64,000 nt of DNA, from assembly GCA_965644295.1 (NCBI GenBank), contig CBFFRP010000378.1, positions 248,001 to 312,000 of the forward strand, given 5' to 3'. Positions 47,496-60,572 of this stretch are shown one piece after another; within the stretch, counting starts at the first letter, position 1; every line of letters begins with the position of its first letter. This stretch comes from Paraphysomonas bandaiensis. Taxonomy: Eukaryota; Chrysophyceae. The notes beneath the pieces are model-generated. The model was not told the origin of the DNA. It saw only the letters and a program-made list of their open reading frames with translations, and did no database searches. The translations under genes were made by a program, and so were the position numbers.

Positions 47496-48842
47496 CGGTG
47501 ACATAACTAATATCTTAAGTAGCTGAAACTGAACTTACACAATAATCAGTTAGTATATTGAATGTATTGAATGTCTTATTATTTAGCAATAGGCGTTGAA
47601 AACCTGCACTAATTAGTTGCTAGAAGAATACTAGACATACTATTTAGACCTCTACCCGTAAATAATCAATACAAACTCTTTTATCCTACTATTTAACATT
47701 TTACGAAATCAATGAGTTATAATTATACTCAACATCTCTTATAATTCATTGACATTCAACAAATTTGTATTCTTGTCCTGCTGTTATTACCTACATTACT
47801 GTATTATTTAACTAACTTGCACTTAATTGCATACAAAGAAGCACTGCTCAACACAGCGATTTGTGCTTCGTGCTAGAGTTTGATTCATATGTAATTGGGT
47901 TTATAGCTTATTATTGACTTATAATCTACTATACATACTAGACATTTAATTGTAATATAGTGCGATGCATCTTCTAGATGCTGTTTAGATACTTTGTACT
48001 GTTAGTTTTGGGTGTTGGAGTACAAAATATATATCATGAAGCTTACTATTTGTGAGAATAACACAAGAGGTATGCATCCTAACAAGTATTTCTCATCGTC
48101 AATCATTGAATATTCTACGTTGAATATCTCACTTCAGACAATCAATAATATACAGTCTTCACAAGTCACGATCACACACAGTAGCAATATTTCAGTTTAT
48201 CTGCACTAACGGCATGAAACTTATGTAGTACAAAATTGAACTGCAGTATATTGTATATATATAGAAGCGGTTATAAACAAAACCTTAGACCACGCATTTA
48301 AATGTCTAACTCAATAGCCTTAACACGTACAAAAACAAGAACTTTTCTTACCTGACTATTCACCTAAAGTGAATTAATACTCTCAAAATATTTTCCAAGC
48401 TCACATATACTTTCAGTGCTGTAGTTTGCAGTGATATAGTGTACCTCTAACCTCTAAGGCAAGTGGTAGTATGAAAAGTGGTGTCGGCCAAATCTAGCGA
48501 TAGCGACACTAATTAAGAAAACGGTCATTTGACTTATTAAATGTATAAATCACTAGCTAATTGGGATATTGAATAACGATTAATGCTTAACTGACTGTTT
48601 TGACGCTTGAGAAAAGATATCAAAAAGTGTTATAACAAAATATACTATATAAATATATACCGACATACTATTTGCGTCTATAGCCTTTTCAAGTGAGTAT
48701 AGCAAAACATTCCTTATTATAGCAGAATGATACTACTAAGTATGCTATAAACAAGTGCAGATTACATTATTTGATAGTAACAAACGACAAAATCATCACA
48801 TATACTCCAAACGTATAATATGTACCTTCGTATCATATGTTA
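47496..48842. other. AT-rich spacer with a partial dispersed repeat
   Basis: Right flank of the gypsy element. A partial dispersed repeat occupies about 47578-47700. The remainder has no gene I can support. Confidence 0.6.
47578..47700 (-). repeat. Dispersed repeat, partial copy
   Basis: Starts TTATTTAGCAATAGGCGTTG and carries TTTAGACCTCTACCC and ATCCTACTATTTAAC, as in the copy at 30948-31110, but lacks the GCACCATGGTGC-type end. Confidence 0.6.
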
Positions 48843-49993
48843 TCACTGCAACTCTAGGACACTTCCAAATCGTTTCACTATATCAGCAGCTGGTTCAATG
48901 GATTTAATTCCAGAAACTCCTTTTCCTGCCTGCCAGAGCTGTACATTATCATCGACAACAGCTTTTTGGTAGTTTTTAACGGCATTATTTAGCAAATACA
49001 TGCGGGCATATCCCTTCGTTGATGGTTGCCGGAGCAGGAATGATATCAGCCAGTTAGTTCTAAGTCCACCCTCTTCTATCATAGGGGTACGGATAACAGA
49101 TGACTCCGTTCCCGCTAATTTGTTAGTAAGTACGATATCATCAGCAGATGATTTCACGATAGCATTTTTGTACGCTTTGGAAATTTGACATTCATCTGTT
49201 GCAAGGAAACGGGTTCCCATTTGTACACCCGCGTACCCCATATTGAGGGCAGAGGTAAAAGCGTCTTCATCTCCTACGCCGCCAGCACAAAGAAGAGGCA
49301 CATTAAGGTCCAAGCTAGAGACTTGTTTGACAAAAGTATCTGCGGGAAGAGATCCGGTCTGGCCACCCATGGAATCATTGAGAAGATTTAGCCCATCTAC
49401 ACCTGCACCAACTGCCCGACGAGCCAGCTCTGCGTTGTGTACATCATGGTACACTTTGATTCCATGCTCATGTGCACGTCTGTAATAGCAAATTCAATGA
49501 GTTAAGCTAACCAAAGACATATACACAACATAACAGCATCCACTCACACTCCAGATAAACATACTTACTTCACAATATTATCAGGTTTTCCCAAACTAGT
49601 TAAAAAGAATTTCACACCTTCATCAATAGATATATCCATCCATTCATCCATCATTTTTTGATATTTTTTATTAGGTAATATCGTGAAATTCACACCAAAT
49701 GGTTTATTATGACTGAGTTGTTTAATCAGTCGTAAGCCATCACGAAAATTATGACGATATAAATGCGTTAATGAGAGTGGTTGAACTATTCCCATACCAC
49801 CAGCTTTACTAACAGCAGCAATAAGTTCAGGATTACTACCAGGATACATTGGTCCACAGAATAATGGGATAGATGCACCAGTATCTTGTAGTAGTTTCTG
49901 GATATCTGGACGAGTTGTGATTGATTGGGATAATGAGCGGGTAGGGAGATAAGTAGAATGGAGTTTACGAATGTGTTGAAATGTAAGATTCAT
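48843..49993 (-). CDS. Nitronate monooxygenase (2-nitropropane dioxygenase) family flavoprotein
   Basis: Two exons, 49993-49569 and 49479-48843, with an 89-nt GT-AG intron. The junction completes a Lys codon and joins DNIVK to RAHEHGIKVYHDV, giving 353 residues. The family motifs are present: GPMYPGSNPELIAAVSKAGG near the N-terminus, GVNFTILP, and the FMN-phosphate segment LLCAGGVGDEDAFTSALNMG, then YAGVQMGTRFLATDE. These FMN enzymes oxidise alkyl nitronates such as propionate 3-nitronate, or act as related enoyl reductases. About 35 residues precede the barrel and are rich in Arg, Ser and Thr (e.g. TYLPTRSLSQSITTRP), which could be a mitochondrial presequence. A CATA microsatellite begins about 60 bp upstream of the ATG. 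Confidence 0.9.
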
Positions 49994-50069
49994 TGTATGA
50001 TTGTTTGTATAGGAAGACAGTGTTAATGCAACCTTAACAACATCCTCTGCACAGCTATCGACCTACCTA

Positions 50070-50490
50070 CACACTGTATACCTACATACATACATACATA
50101 CTGTATACATACATACATACATACATACATACATACTGTATACCTACATACATACATACATACATACATACATACATACATACATACATACATACATACA
50201 TACCTACATACATACATACATACATACATACATACATACCTACCTACCTACCTACCTACCTACCTACCTACATACATACATACATACATACATACATACA
50301 TACATACATACATACATACATACATACATACATCTACAAGTGCCGGTATATACTGCTGCTGTACATACATACATACGTACATACATACATACATACATAC
50401 ATACATACATACATACATACATACATACGTACATACATACATACATGCATACATACATTCATACATACATACATACATCTACACACCTAC
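50070..50490. repeat. CATA/CCTA tetranucleotide microsatellite
   Basis: About 400 bp of CATA repeats with interruptions (CCTA runs near 50237-50272, a unique island at about 50333-50365). Apparent frames across it are artefacts of the period. Confidence 0.95.
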
Positions 50491-50809
50491 CTACCTATAT
50501 GGTATACATAGGTATACGTGTGCGTATATGGAGTATATCTCTGGGTGACTTCGAAGTGCTGAATGTGATGTGGATATATGCATATACGAGTACATGATTC
50601 AGAGGCTCTGCTGCTGCCTCTACTCACAGACACGAGTGAGGACTATCAACAGTGTGTGGTCATAGTGGTGTATAGTGGTGTGTGCTCCTCATGAGGAGAG
50701 AGACTCGTATGATCATATGAATAATACCGCAGCAGATACACACACATACATGCAGAACACCCACACACACATACATGCATAGACCGCATGGAGCACCCTG
50801 AATAGCCAT

Positions 50810-51299
50810 ATGACTGAACCAGAAGCGTTCACTACAAATGCGCCTCTGAGTGTGTTATTTTATACGGTGTATCTGCATTAATGGTGCTGTGGAAGCATGT
50901 GTATCCGTTAGAAGACTGTGACGCTGTTGCTAACCGCTCTGGTGGTGATCATCCATACTGCATCATCTCGTTACGATCTGATGTGTGCTGTATATTCGAC
51001 AGAGGTTACATGTATGTATGAGATGAGGGTGCTGTGCAGACAAGAGATGAGTGTCAGTGTGTCGTATACCACACACTGTTGTAGCGTATGAACTTGTATG
51101 CAACACTGGACTGATTACTTAATCTACAGATAGTGTTATACAAACTACGGTACGACACTGTGCTCTGTTGACCTCATTGCCAATAGTGCACCTGCCCAGA
51201 CCTCCTGTCAACCTTACTGGAAAGTATTTCCAGCAACCATCTAGAGACAGGCCATTATCATTGACAATAATGCAGTATTGTTGGTACATCACGTTGTAA
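50810..51299 (+). CDS. Putative small spliced gene, unknown
   Basis: A model with exons 50810-50849, 50912-51004 and 51130-51299 (introns 62 and 125 nt) is in phase and encodes 100 residues. The middle exon (e.g. CDAVANRSGGDHPYCIISLR) and last exon (e.g. LPRPPVNLTGKYFQQPSRDR) look like real protein, unlike the flanking low-complexity DNA. The second donor (GTTACA) is weak. An alternative is one unspliced frame from an ATG at 50881 to 51021. No family recognised. It may be part of a longer gene or a transposon fragment. Confidence 0.35.
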
Positions 51300-52102
51300 A
51301 TTTGGAGTATGGTTTAAATTTTACTGCTTCTAATATGTTTAGTTGGGACTGTTTTGTTTTACCTGTATAAAGTTCATAGAGCGTTAAATTTCCTAAACTT
51401 ATGTTTATATCATATGAAATATTATCTTTCGTATCTGTGCACACTTTTTCCTGTGGTCCTGTGGTTCATTATTTATACAATTGACTTTCTACTTGCCACT
51501 TCAACAGGTGTTTGTACTTCGTCAGTATTCAGTATAGTTGAAATGTATCGTGGCACGTGACACTAATAACTCCCAGCTAACATTTTTCATGACGACCAAT
51601 TCATCACAATGCTGAAAAAATGGAGGGTCTACAGAATTACGTTGAGCTAATGTCCATGTCGATATTGTTCTATTATTGAATGACCTTACCTGAGCAAAGC
51701 TGCAACAGTTTGATCTCACTGCTATGATGTCGTTGTTCTGTTAGGCATAGTTATGTAGCTATAGGCGAGCATAGTTGACTAGTTCGAAATATTATTACTT
51801 TGACGAAACCAAGTCTAGTTCAATCTTATTTACTAGGTTCCATAAGGTATCTCAGCAGCAACGGTAATGACATGCTGTAGAATACTCTTCCTAATGATGT
51901 CCTACATCTGGAGCATCCTACTCTCAATTTCTCGCTCAACTTCAGACATTGTAACTAGAATGACTCTTCCAATTCGACATGCATACCTCATTGCAGTGTG
52001 TGCCTAGTAGATATGTTTAACCATTTAACCAACATCATGAGTTCCCACGAAAATTAGCACACTGTCATTGATTGTGCCATCCAAGATGGCCATCATACAT
52101 AT
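51300..52102. other. Spacer, no gene recognised
   Basis: Only short frames without recognisable features, including a 68-codon hydrophobic frame at 51354-51560 (+) that could be chance. Confidence 0.5.
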
Positions 52103-52185
52103 TCAAACAATACAGACGTATTCGTCGAGCTGTGAGTTGAGTTTGGTGTCCACCTTTTCAACAGCACCGCCGGCGAAAGACTGCC

Positions 52186-52698
52186 TCAAGCTCTTGTACT
52201 CCTCGCTCTGTCCATGAAGAGCAACTTTTTCAGAGAATTTATTTCCCGTTCAATCTCGATCAACTTCATCTTATGATCGGATGTCCCCTCTAACATCTTC
52301 TTCTGGCGTTCGGATTTCTCCTCTGACAACTTCTTCTGGAATTCGGATTTCACCTCTGACAACTTCTTCCGGCGTTTGGATATCTCCTCTAAACACTTCT
52401 TCTGATGTTCGGTCTCAATATTCATGAAGACAATAGTATCTATAGTGTATACACTGTAAGATACAATGATTACAACAGCCAATGTATATCCACTAAGAAA
52501 AATCCAACCCCTGCTATAGTTACGAGCAACTTGATAAAACTCTCCAATAGTTTTTCTTTCATTTACCCAGAAAGAAGATAATTTTCTGCTGGTGGTTTGT
52601 TGAACACCATGAATAAAACGTACACTTAATGGTGATAAACGTATCATTATTATGTATAATATTTCTGACGTGATACCAAAATGGTTTGCTTCACTCAT
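52186..52698 (-). CDS. Small membrane protein with coiled coil, unknown (possibly frameshifted)
   Basis: 170 residues. The N-terminal part is basic and hydroxylated (about 20-60), resembling a mitochondrial targeting sequence. One membrane segment lies at about 69-92 (IFLSGYTLAVVIIVSYSVYTI). A Lys/Glu heptad-rich coiled coil follows, with an 11-12 residue repeat (KKLSEVKSEFQ, KKLSEEKSERQ, KKMLEGTSDHK). Near the end, a run of five T on the plus strand (52226-52230) is followed by another open frame with coding-like sequence (e.g. EEYKSLRQSFAGGAVEKVDT) ending in TGA at 52103. One more A in this run on the coding strand would join them into a longer protein. Topology suggests an organelle inner-membrane tether, but function is unknown. 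Confidence 0.55.
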   Translation of the reverse strand: MSEANHFGITSEILYIIMIRLSPLSVRFIHGVQQTTSRKLSSFWVNERKTIGEFYQVARNYSRGWIFLSGYTLAVVIIVSYSVYTIDTIVFMNIETEHQKKCLEEISKRRKKLSEVKSEFQKKLSEEKSERQKKMLEGTSDHKMKLIEIEREINSLKKLLFMDRARSTRA

Positions 52699-54639
52699 TC
52701 ATTCTAATATACGAATTGGTACACTACAAGAAGAACTGCTGTACGTATACATACCGGATACCTACCTATATATACTTACATAGACACTCTGTATGTATAT
52801 ATCATGGATATACGTGTACCGATCTAATCCAACCCCATTTCTATAAGGAAAAAATCTAAGATCCTAAAAATCTGGGTATTTATGCACAGGTGACAGCCTA
52901 AAAATGGCATAAAATTCATAAAAATAGCATAGTAAAGTACGAACATTCATATGCATCGCTGTGCTACTCTGTGCTATTATCATATACGTATGCATCCTAT
53001 TTTTCGGAAATAAATTGAAGCAAATATACTCTATATAATTGCAAGTAAAACAACAGCTAAAATAGAGACAGTTTTTATCTCAATATTAGAGGCATCTTTG
53101 AACAAAAATACACAAAGGATGCTAATACGTATATCCACACATATATCCATGCATATCCATACATATCCATACATATCCATACATATCCATATGGATGAAC
53201 TGTTAAGAGTAAAGAATATATCGAATATAGCAACTATCATCTACTAATAGTCAATAGACAGACATTTCATACTACATGAATGCAACTATCATAAGTATAG
53301 TGTGTGGAGGAGATGTCAGATAGCAGCATATGCACTGAATCGTTATGATATATCAGTCATATAGATATAATATTGCTGAACGTATGGGACTTAATCAAGT
53401 ATTAGTTAGGTACCCACCCGGCCCCCACCGGGATCTATCTAAGTACACGCTCAGAATGGGGCACCTACGAGAACATTGATTACATAGAGTTGTTTTGATG
53501 GGTTGCATGAGGTAACAACAACAAGAACACATGCTGATGATGATGCAGTAAGCAACAAAATCGGCAGGTGATGATGGGAAATCGTGGATCATCATCTGTT
53601 ACTTCGCCTGCTACCCCGTCTCTAACTTTGCATTGACCTGATCTATGCTGCGTTGGTTTCACTTTGCCTACTGTGCAACTTTATTGTTCTGTAATGCATA
53701 GGTATATGCGAGTACAATTTATGACTGTTTTTTTTGACTAAAATAAATTGGGTAGGTTGAGCCATTTATTACTTAGGTATATACACATAAAATAGTGTGA
53801 CTAGGTAATTCTACCAATTTGACTAGGTTGAATGATATTTCCCAAACGCAATCCTTAAGAACAGTATCTTATAAGATTGATGAGTTATTATGACACGTTG
53901 AAGATACTCTCTCTAATTCAGTTCATGATATATTTCATTGAGCATCATAATTCATATATACTATCTTATATTAAGATAAATCCTAGTATGACTGTATAAA
54001 AGCATGAGTGTCTACGATTGTGATAGTAAAAGAATCAGATTAGCAAGTTGAAGTGATGATGAGAAATAGTTATTTCAATTTTAATTATTGAAAGTAATGT
54101 ATACAGAGTTCTGTTAACTTCCTCTAAGGGCCGAAGTGTCATTTCCTGATAAACAGTACATATTGCAAACAGTAGTTATCAATATATTGTACAAAATATA
54201 TTGTATAATAAAGTTCCTTATCCCTGATGTATATTGGGCTAGTAGTATCGGATTAAGTATATGAGCGACATAATTAGAATTCGGATTCCGATAATTAAAA
54301 GGAAACTCGAAAACAATTGAAAAAAGGCCTTATATCAAACCTTGGTCCCAAATATACTAGACTCTTTTCATAGTTTCGACAATTAGAACGCTGCCGAGGA
54401 AGATTTTGCTTCTAATTAGGTGTGAATTGCAAGCTTTCGCTAAATCATTATTACAACTGATCACGAATTGAATGCACAAATATTACACTATATTTCGTTG
54501 AATGGCCCATATCAGAAATTGCCATATGATAATTCATAGCAACGAACACAAAAAACACTAATCAAATACAGCAAAAACTTTTAAATAATAGCCTCTATAT
54601 ATATCAGCACATCACCAATCGTCAGGAAACGACAGCTAT
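52699..54639. other. AT-rich spacer, no gene seen
   Basis: Contains a short CATACATATCC tandem run near 53145-53192. A segment at about 53810-53860 resembles 63500-63545 (AAATTGACT-GGTT-AATRATAT pattern), another weak dispersed repeat. A 67-codon minus-strand frame at 53395-53662 shows no features. Confidence 0.5.
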
Positions 54640-57600
54640 TCATCTGGTGTCCTGCTTATAAACTCCCGCCATGCCACCTCCAGCAGTGGATCTTGTTCGC
54701 CGTGATACCTGCTCGATAATTTTGGGTATAGGGGGGGTTCTGCCTTTCTCCATCTGCTGGAAAAGTTAGAGCTACAATACATATGCGCTATTGGAGCAAA
54801 ATTTTGAACTCATTGCTCAGACAGAATACACTTCCAGCATGTATGGCCAGCACTTGTTGACTTACCCCAAGTGGAACTACAACTGGAGGCAATGCCATCG
54901 CATTCTTTAGCACCACAACGTCATCTTCGTTCTTTGAGTCAACAGCGGAGCTTGATGTAGGCCGCTTTATGGGAGAATATATATGAGGATCAAGCGCTTT
55001 GTCGTAGCCTGTACTGGGACGAATAGGACTGTCCGTGTTGGAGGAAACAGGCTTGTCACACACCAAGCACTTATGCATCGCAGCAGCAGTACTTGTGTAA
55101 GGGTCACCAATGATATTAGTCAAACTCTTCACCAATCTGAAAATATCGCACATCACATACATCAGAATTCAACGTTAATGATATTTTATATCATATGAGA
55201 ATTAAAAAACGCTGGCATGAACAAATAAATATCACAGTATACAACATTGAATTCGCAGATAGCGATACGCGTGTATCACTTTACACTTTACATTATACAA
55301 TACTACTACTTCGTACCTGTCCACTTCTCTCTTATCAGCCTTTTTATCGAGTCGCTCGTCCAACATACTTGGTGTGATCATCATATTACGGGTTTCCATG
55401 CTTTCGTCCCGTAATTCTCTTATCGCTCTCTCCGCATCACGTTTCGGCAAGAATCCCCCTAGTTGACTCTGTATTTTTTCCAACACGTTTCCTACCTGAG
55501 AAAATCTATCTAACACTTCGTCCTTGGGCAACGTTTTGGCACTACTATCAGAAATCATCTGATAGGCTGTTGTGGCGTTTTTCGCCATCAATTTACGGGT
55601 AGCGTCTATTTCGTCGTCGACATGCTCACGAAAATGCTTCATCAAAGCAGAAGATGCCTCCTGCTGGGAAAAGCTATCTCGTGTGAGCTTATCAGAGTTC
55701 ATAGAAATATCAACTCGCAAATCTTGAATCATTTTTTCCAAGGATTCTACGCTAGCCTTGTTCGCTAACTGCTCTTCTAGCTCCTCCATTCTCTGTTGCA
55801 CGAACATGCGGTCGATTGAATGATGCTCAAATCCCAGATAATCTTCATCTTCGGTCATCGCAACATCAATTTCTGCTGAAACTGTTTTCAGTGGGAGTTC
55901 TTTAATCGCAAGGTTCGTATCATTTATGCCCTCTACTGAAACAGTTTTCGTTGATTCTTCGATCACTATTTCAGGTGTATTAATTTCTGGTGAAAGTGTT
56001 GCAGCGTTTTCTGAAACGGGGAGGTTCTCACTCGTCGTGAGTGCTGGTCTATCTACTGCAGAGAGTGTTTCACCACTGGCCTTGGCATCACTTTCACCGT
56101 CCAAGCAACTCGATACTGGTGGAGATTTCTGTGTATTTTGTAATGATGCCTCCATATCTGATTGCAACTTCGTTAATACAGACGATTCCTTCTTTTGTTG
56201 CATGCTGAGCTGTTTTAACATCCGATTAATATCGGCTACTTTGCGTCCCAAGTCTTCAGTAGCCCGTTCCCATGGTTCCTTTGTTGAGCCAACAGACGCT
56301 CTACGCTGCGGAGCAACTGCCACAGGACGAGATTTCAGTTCTTCAGTGGTTACACTCAGGTCTTTAATTGCATCCATAATAATTTGCATCTGATCGCGTG
56401 TCTTATAATATGTCTCTTCCTGTTTGATTATCCTGTCTTCAAAACAATCTACACGTTGTAAGAGCACATCATCGGTGTACCTATGAGGAGATGTATTTGA
56501 TGGCATACTATATGAATCTACTCGCACATCAACGGGCAAATCTTTCACAGGGCTTGACGGCTCGGTGGCTGCTAGAGAGTGCGACAACATCTGATGATGC
56601 ATTTTCATATGAACCGGTGATTGAGGCTTCACTACAGGTGACATCACACCGTAACTGTCAACTGTTGACTTTCTTGTTATCTGTCGAGATGAAAGTACAG
56701 GCCCTACAGGTTGATTATCAACTACTACCGGCTTCGGAGGCTGGTCCAAACTTATAGTATCCAATGGTGTGGCACTAATTTTACTCGTGTGCGAAGAATT
56801 AGGACTCACATGGTTCGATTCGGTATTTCTCTGGGGCACAGATTGATCGATAACCCCACCATTGCCCTCATGTTCCAGTAAGATTTCACTATTTTCAAAA
56901 TGCCTATGTAACACTTCTAGAGCAGCTTGTAACTGTGAGTTGATATCGTGTGATAAGCGCTCGTTGGCCAATATTCGCTGCTTCAATACTCCATTAGTTT
57001 TTTCCAATAAATCAATTTTCTCCAAAACGAACTCATCCACCACAGATAGAGATGTTACGGAGCCAATGTCACTAATATTGCCGTCATCATCAGCAGGCAT
57101 CACAGCAGCTGTCGTAACAAGGCTTGAATTACTAATGCTAACATTGCTTCCACTTCGTGCTCGCCTCAGAATCTCGGGAAATCCGGATAATGATGAGTCT
57201 TGAGTAAGTTGCTCAGATGGTCTCTGATCAGAGCTATCAAAAATAATGAGCGATTGGGGCGTAGCACCAACATTGTTTGAGGATGCCAAAGCGTTACTGT
57301 TAGAAAGTTCTTCCGACTCAGATTTGTGGCCGTCACCCTTATCAGTTCCAATCAGAGAAATGCCATCACCTGGGTGAGTTTTAGGGGATGACACAGAGGA
57401 TGTAGCGAGACTCGTGGCAGGCAATAAATCGCCACCGCTGTCACTCTTCCGTGTAACTGATGAGTTAAGGACATTAGAATACTTAGTACAGACAGGTGGG
57501 TTCAGACCATTATTTGAAGATTCACCTCCCTTCGGGATATGAATATTCTTTCCGCCCAAAGCATTTACAGCGCCCAGAAGTGTCTGCAACTGATCATACA

Positions 57601-59825
57601 TTGTCCTGGAATTGGCTTCCGCTGAATTAACTCGTGATTCCAATTTAGCGTTTGCCTTGAGTAGCAGCTGTACCTTCTCGGCTAAAACATCTTTCTCCCT
57701 CGGCGACTCTCTTGAGGTGCTCTTCACTGTATCATTGGCAGTTGATTCACATTGACCAACTTCAATATCCGGGGTCCTGTTGCTGGTCTTGGTTATGGAT
57801 TGTGCAATGTTAAGCTTAGGAACCACTAATTTACTGGGACTCTTGCTAACCTCGTTCTCTTTCACACCAGAAACAATCTTAGAACTATTAGATTTTGTAT
57901 GCAGCTCGACAGAACCAGGGTTGACATTACTTCGAACTTCACTAGGCATTTCATCTGCGCGTGAATCATGGCTTCGAGGCGATTCATTTCTCGCAGTGCG
58001 TATTATTTCAATCAATGTGGACGTCGCATCACTGCGCTTCATATTGTTGCATTGTAACTCCTTGTGTATTTCTGACAAACTACTAGAAACACCTTCAACA
58101 CGCTCTTTTAAAGTCTGTTGTGTTAAGTCCATATACTCCACTTTATCATGGAGTTTGTTGTACGAAAGCATTCCCTCTTCGTGAGAGCGTTCCAGTTCGG
58201 ATAACTTCGACTCCAACTGATCAATACTGTGATAAACGAAATTTCAATTAGACAAACCAGAGCAGCAAAAACATATTCTATTTTAGGTTTACACACACGC
58301 ATCACTAGATTGGACAATCACTGGTTCCCTTACCGGCTAGATTGGGCATCAGTAATAGATGAAAGAGCTTTTTTCATAGCTACATTGGCCACCTCTTGCT
58401 TCATCATCTTTGATTCCAAGCTCTCAACGCGCTTCAAAAACAAGGTCATAACTTCATCAGCACTCATATCAGAGTCAATGGGAGGGATATCTTTATTCGA
58501 TATAGAGAGTTTATCTATCAGAGATTCTACAGACTCTGTCAGCTGTACCTATACGAACGCGATGAGAAGAGAATTCTTACAATAACAGACAATAGACAAC
58601 AATTGCACTTGACAGTCTCTCTATGATGTATAGTATATCTACACATACAGTCCATACATATATATGATGTATAGTATATCTACACATACAGAGTACATAC
58701 ATATATATGATGTATAGTATATCTACACATACAGTCCATACATATATATGATGTATAGTATATCTACACATACAGTCCATACATATATATGATGTATAGT
58801 ATATCTACACATACAGTCCATACATATATATGATGTATAGTATATCTACACATACAGTCCATACATATATATGATGTATAGTATATCTACACATACAGTC
58901 CATACATATATATGATGTATAGTATATCTACACATACAGTCCATACATATATATGATGTATAGTATATCTACACATACAGTCCATACATATATATGATGT
59001 ATAGTATATCTACACATACAGTCCATACATATATATGATGTATAGTATATCTACACATACAGTCCATACATATATATGATGTATAGTATATCTACACATA
59101 CAGTCCATACATATATATGATGTATAGTATATCTACACATACAGTCCATACATATATATGATGTATAGTATATCTACACATACAGTGTCTGTATACCTCT
59201 AGTGTACCCTGTAATGTAGCCATATCACTCTTAGTTGATACTTTCAGATCTTCCAACTCTCTCTGTATATTCCGACACTGTAAATTAGTTGCTGATAAAG
59301 CCTCTTTGTTGGACTGAGTTTGTGAAGAAAGTACAGCATATTCTCGTTTCTGTTCTGTGATAGCTTTATCCAGACCCTTTAACGATTCATATATTATGTA
59401 ATCATAGAAGTATATGTATGTATATATATGCATGCATGTGTATATGTATGTATGTATGTATGTAGAGAGTGGTATATGTATATAATATACGTATGTATTA
59501 CCTTAATTAACTGGGTATGATTACTAACACTTCCACTGATCTCCTATGAATATATACAGTGATATTCATACATACAATACATACACACATATATATAGAG
59601 AGATGAAGTCATACCGAAGTGCTTCCAGTTACTGTTTCACGTAATTTTAAATCTCTGTATTATAATTAGCAATATCTTAAAGGGACACTATAAAAGTTCA
59701 TACAATGTACGAAGAATGTGTATCAGTAGACCAGAAAAATCACTTATTTTATGAATATCTGATGGATTTAACATATCTTCGGGTTCTTCATATGGAATAA
59801 CATCCCCTGTATCTGTAGTGGGCAT
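54640..59825 (-). CDS. Large coiled-coil protein, possible DUF4795/QRICH2-type flagellar protein, eight exons
   Basis: Minus-strand exons: 59825-59744, 59652-59615, 59543-59502, 59376-59197, 58548-58334, 58226-55317, 55136-54866 and 54756-54640. All phases agree, giving 1,284 residues; the exon 1-2 junction is the least certain. The N-terminus is acidic. Several coiled-coil stretches (exons 4-6) alternate with long Ser/Asn/Pro-rich, probably disordered segments. Near the C-terminus, LDERLDKKADKREVDRLVKS is followed by MHKCLVCDKPV. This layout (KADK-x-EVD helix, then a C-x-x-C-D-P/K-P knuckle) recalls the DUF4795 domain of sperm-flagellar QRICH2, but I cannot confirm homology. A flagellar role would fit CFAP57 and the tubulin pair. 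Intron 4 contains the 41-bp satellite. Confidence 0.75.
58622..59187. repeat. 41-bp satellite in an intron
   Basis: About 13-14 near-identical copies of a 41-bp unit (contains GTATAGTATATCTACACATA and CAGTCCATACATATATATGA), with one 43-bp variant near 58690. It lies wholly within intron 4 of the minus-strand coiled-coil gene. Confidence 0.95.
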
Positions 59826-60572
59826 ATTGGACAATATAGTGTCTCTACAAGATACGATACACTTCACAAGTAAGTGAATTAGACAGTAATATCATGCATG
59901 AGAGTAGTATGAATGAGAATGAGAGAGAAGGGATAGTTACAGTACTATAGTTACTATGGTGTCCAACCAGCCCAATCATACTGTAGCATTACATCCATAT
60001 AAAACATGTACACTGCTGCTGTATACATACGTACAGAGTCCATATACAATATATGACTGTAGTTGCATATGGTATACATACATATATACACATGTCACCT
60101 AAAAAAAGAAACGTCAAGACTACAGTACACAATACGGCATGGAATACTGTCTCAAAAAATATTCTAGAAACCCCATATCTTTACATCTTTACTCTTCCAA
60201 AATCGATAGTTTATATGCCTGAAAATAAGTACGTACATGTATGTCCATATATGTACTGTACTGTAGACTGTAGGTGTAAGACGTACTGCTGTACTGTACT
60301 ACTGTACTACTGTACATGGGTATCAAGAATACTCCTACGATCTCTTCATATACTTCTATCTGCCTACTATACTGCTGTATGTGACTAGGATTAAGTATGA
60401 TATACTGCAGATTCCTGCCTCCAACACCACCACACTCTAACTAACTATCCTTATGAACAGTATCTAATAATCAAACTCATTGTTAGGGTATCTCAGTAGC
60501 CCATATCTCTGTATCATATCTCTTCTCTCCCTTATAACACACACACATACACATACATATATATATATATAT
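59826..60572. other. Divergent spacer; possible short frame at 60091
   Basis: Upstream region shared by the coiled-coil gene (-) and the VASt-YIPF3 gene (+). A frame starting MSPKKRNVKTTVHNTAWNTV at 60091 looks partly coding but could not be joined to a neighbour. TA, CA and ACTG simple repeats are frequent. Confidence 0.4.

Noticed and set aside
50023-50597. Frames of repeating M-Y-V-C or H-T-Y-I over the CATA microsatellite
   Set aside because: A four-base period without stops gives open frames in several phases; no gene signal.
58577-58780. Frames over the 41-bp satellite (e.g. repeating CVDILYIIYMYG)
   Set aside because: Satellite DNA in an intron; the frames start and end within the array, and exon 4 of the host gene ends before it.
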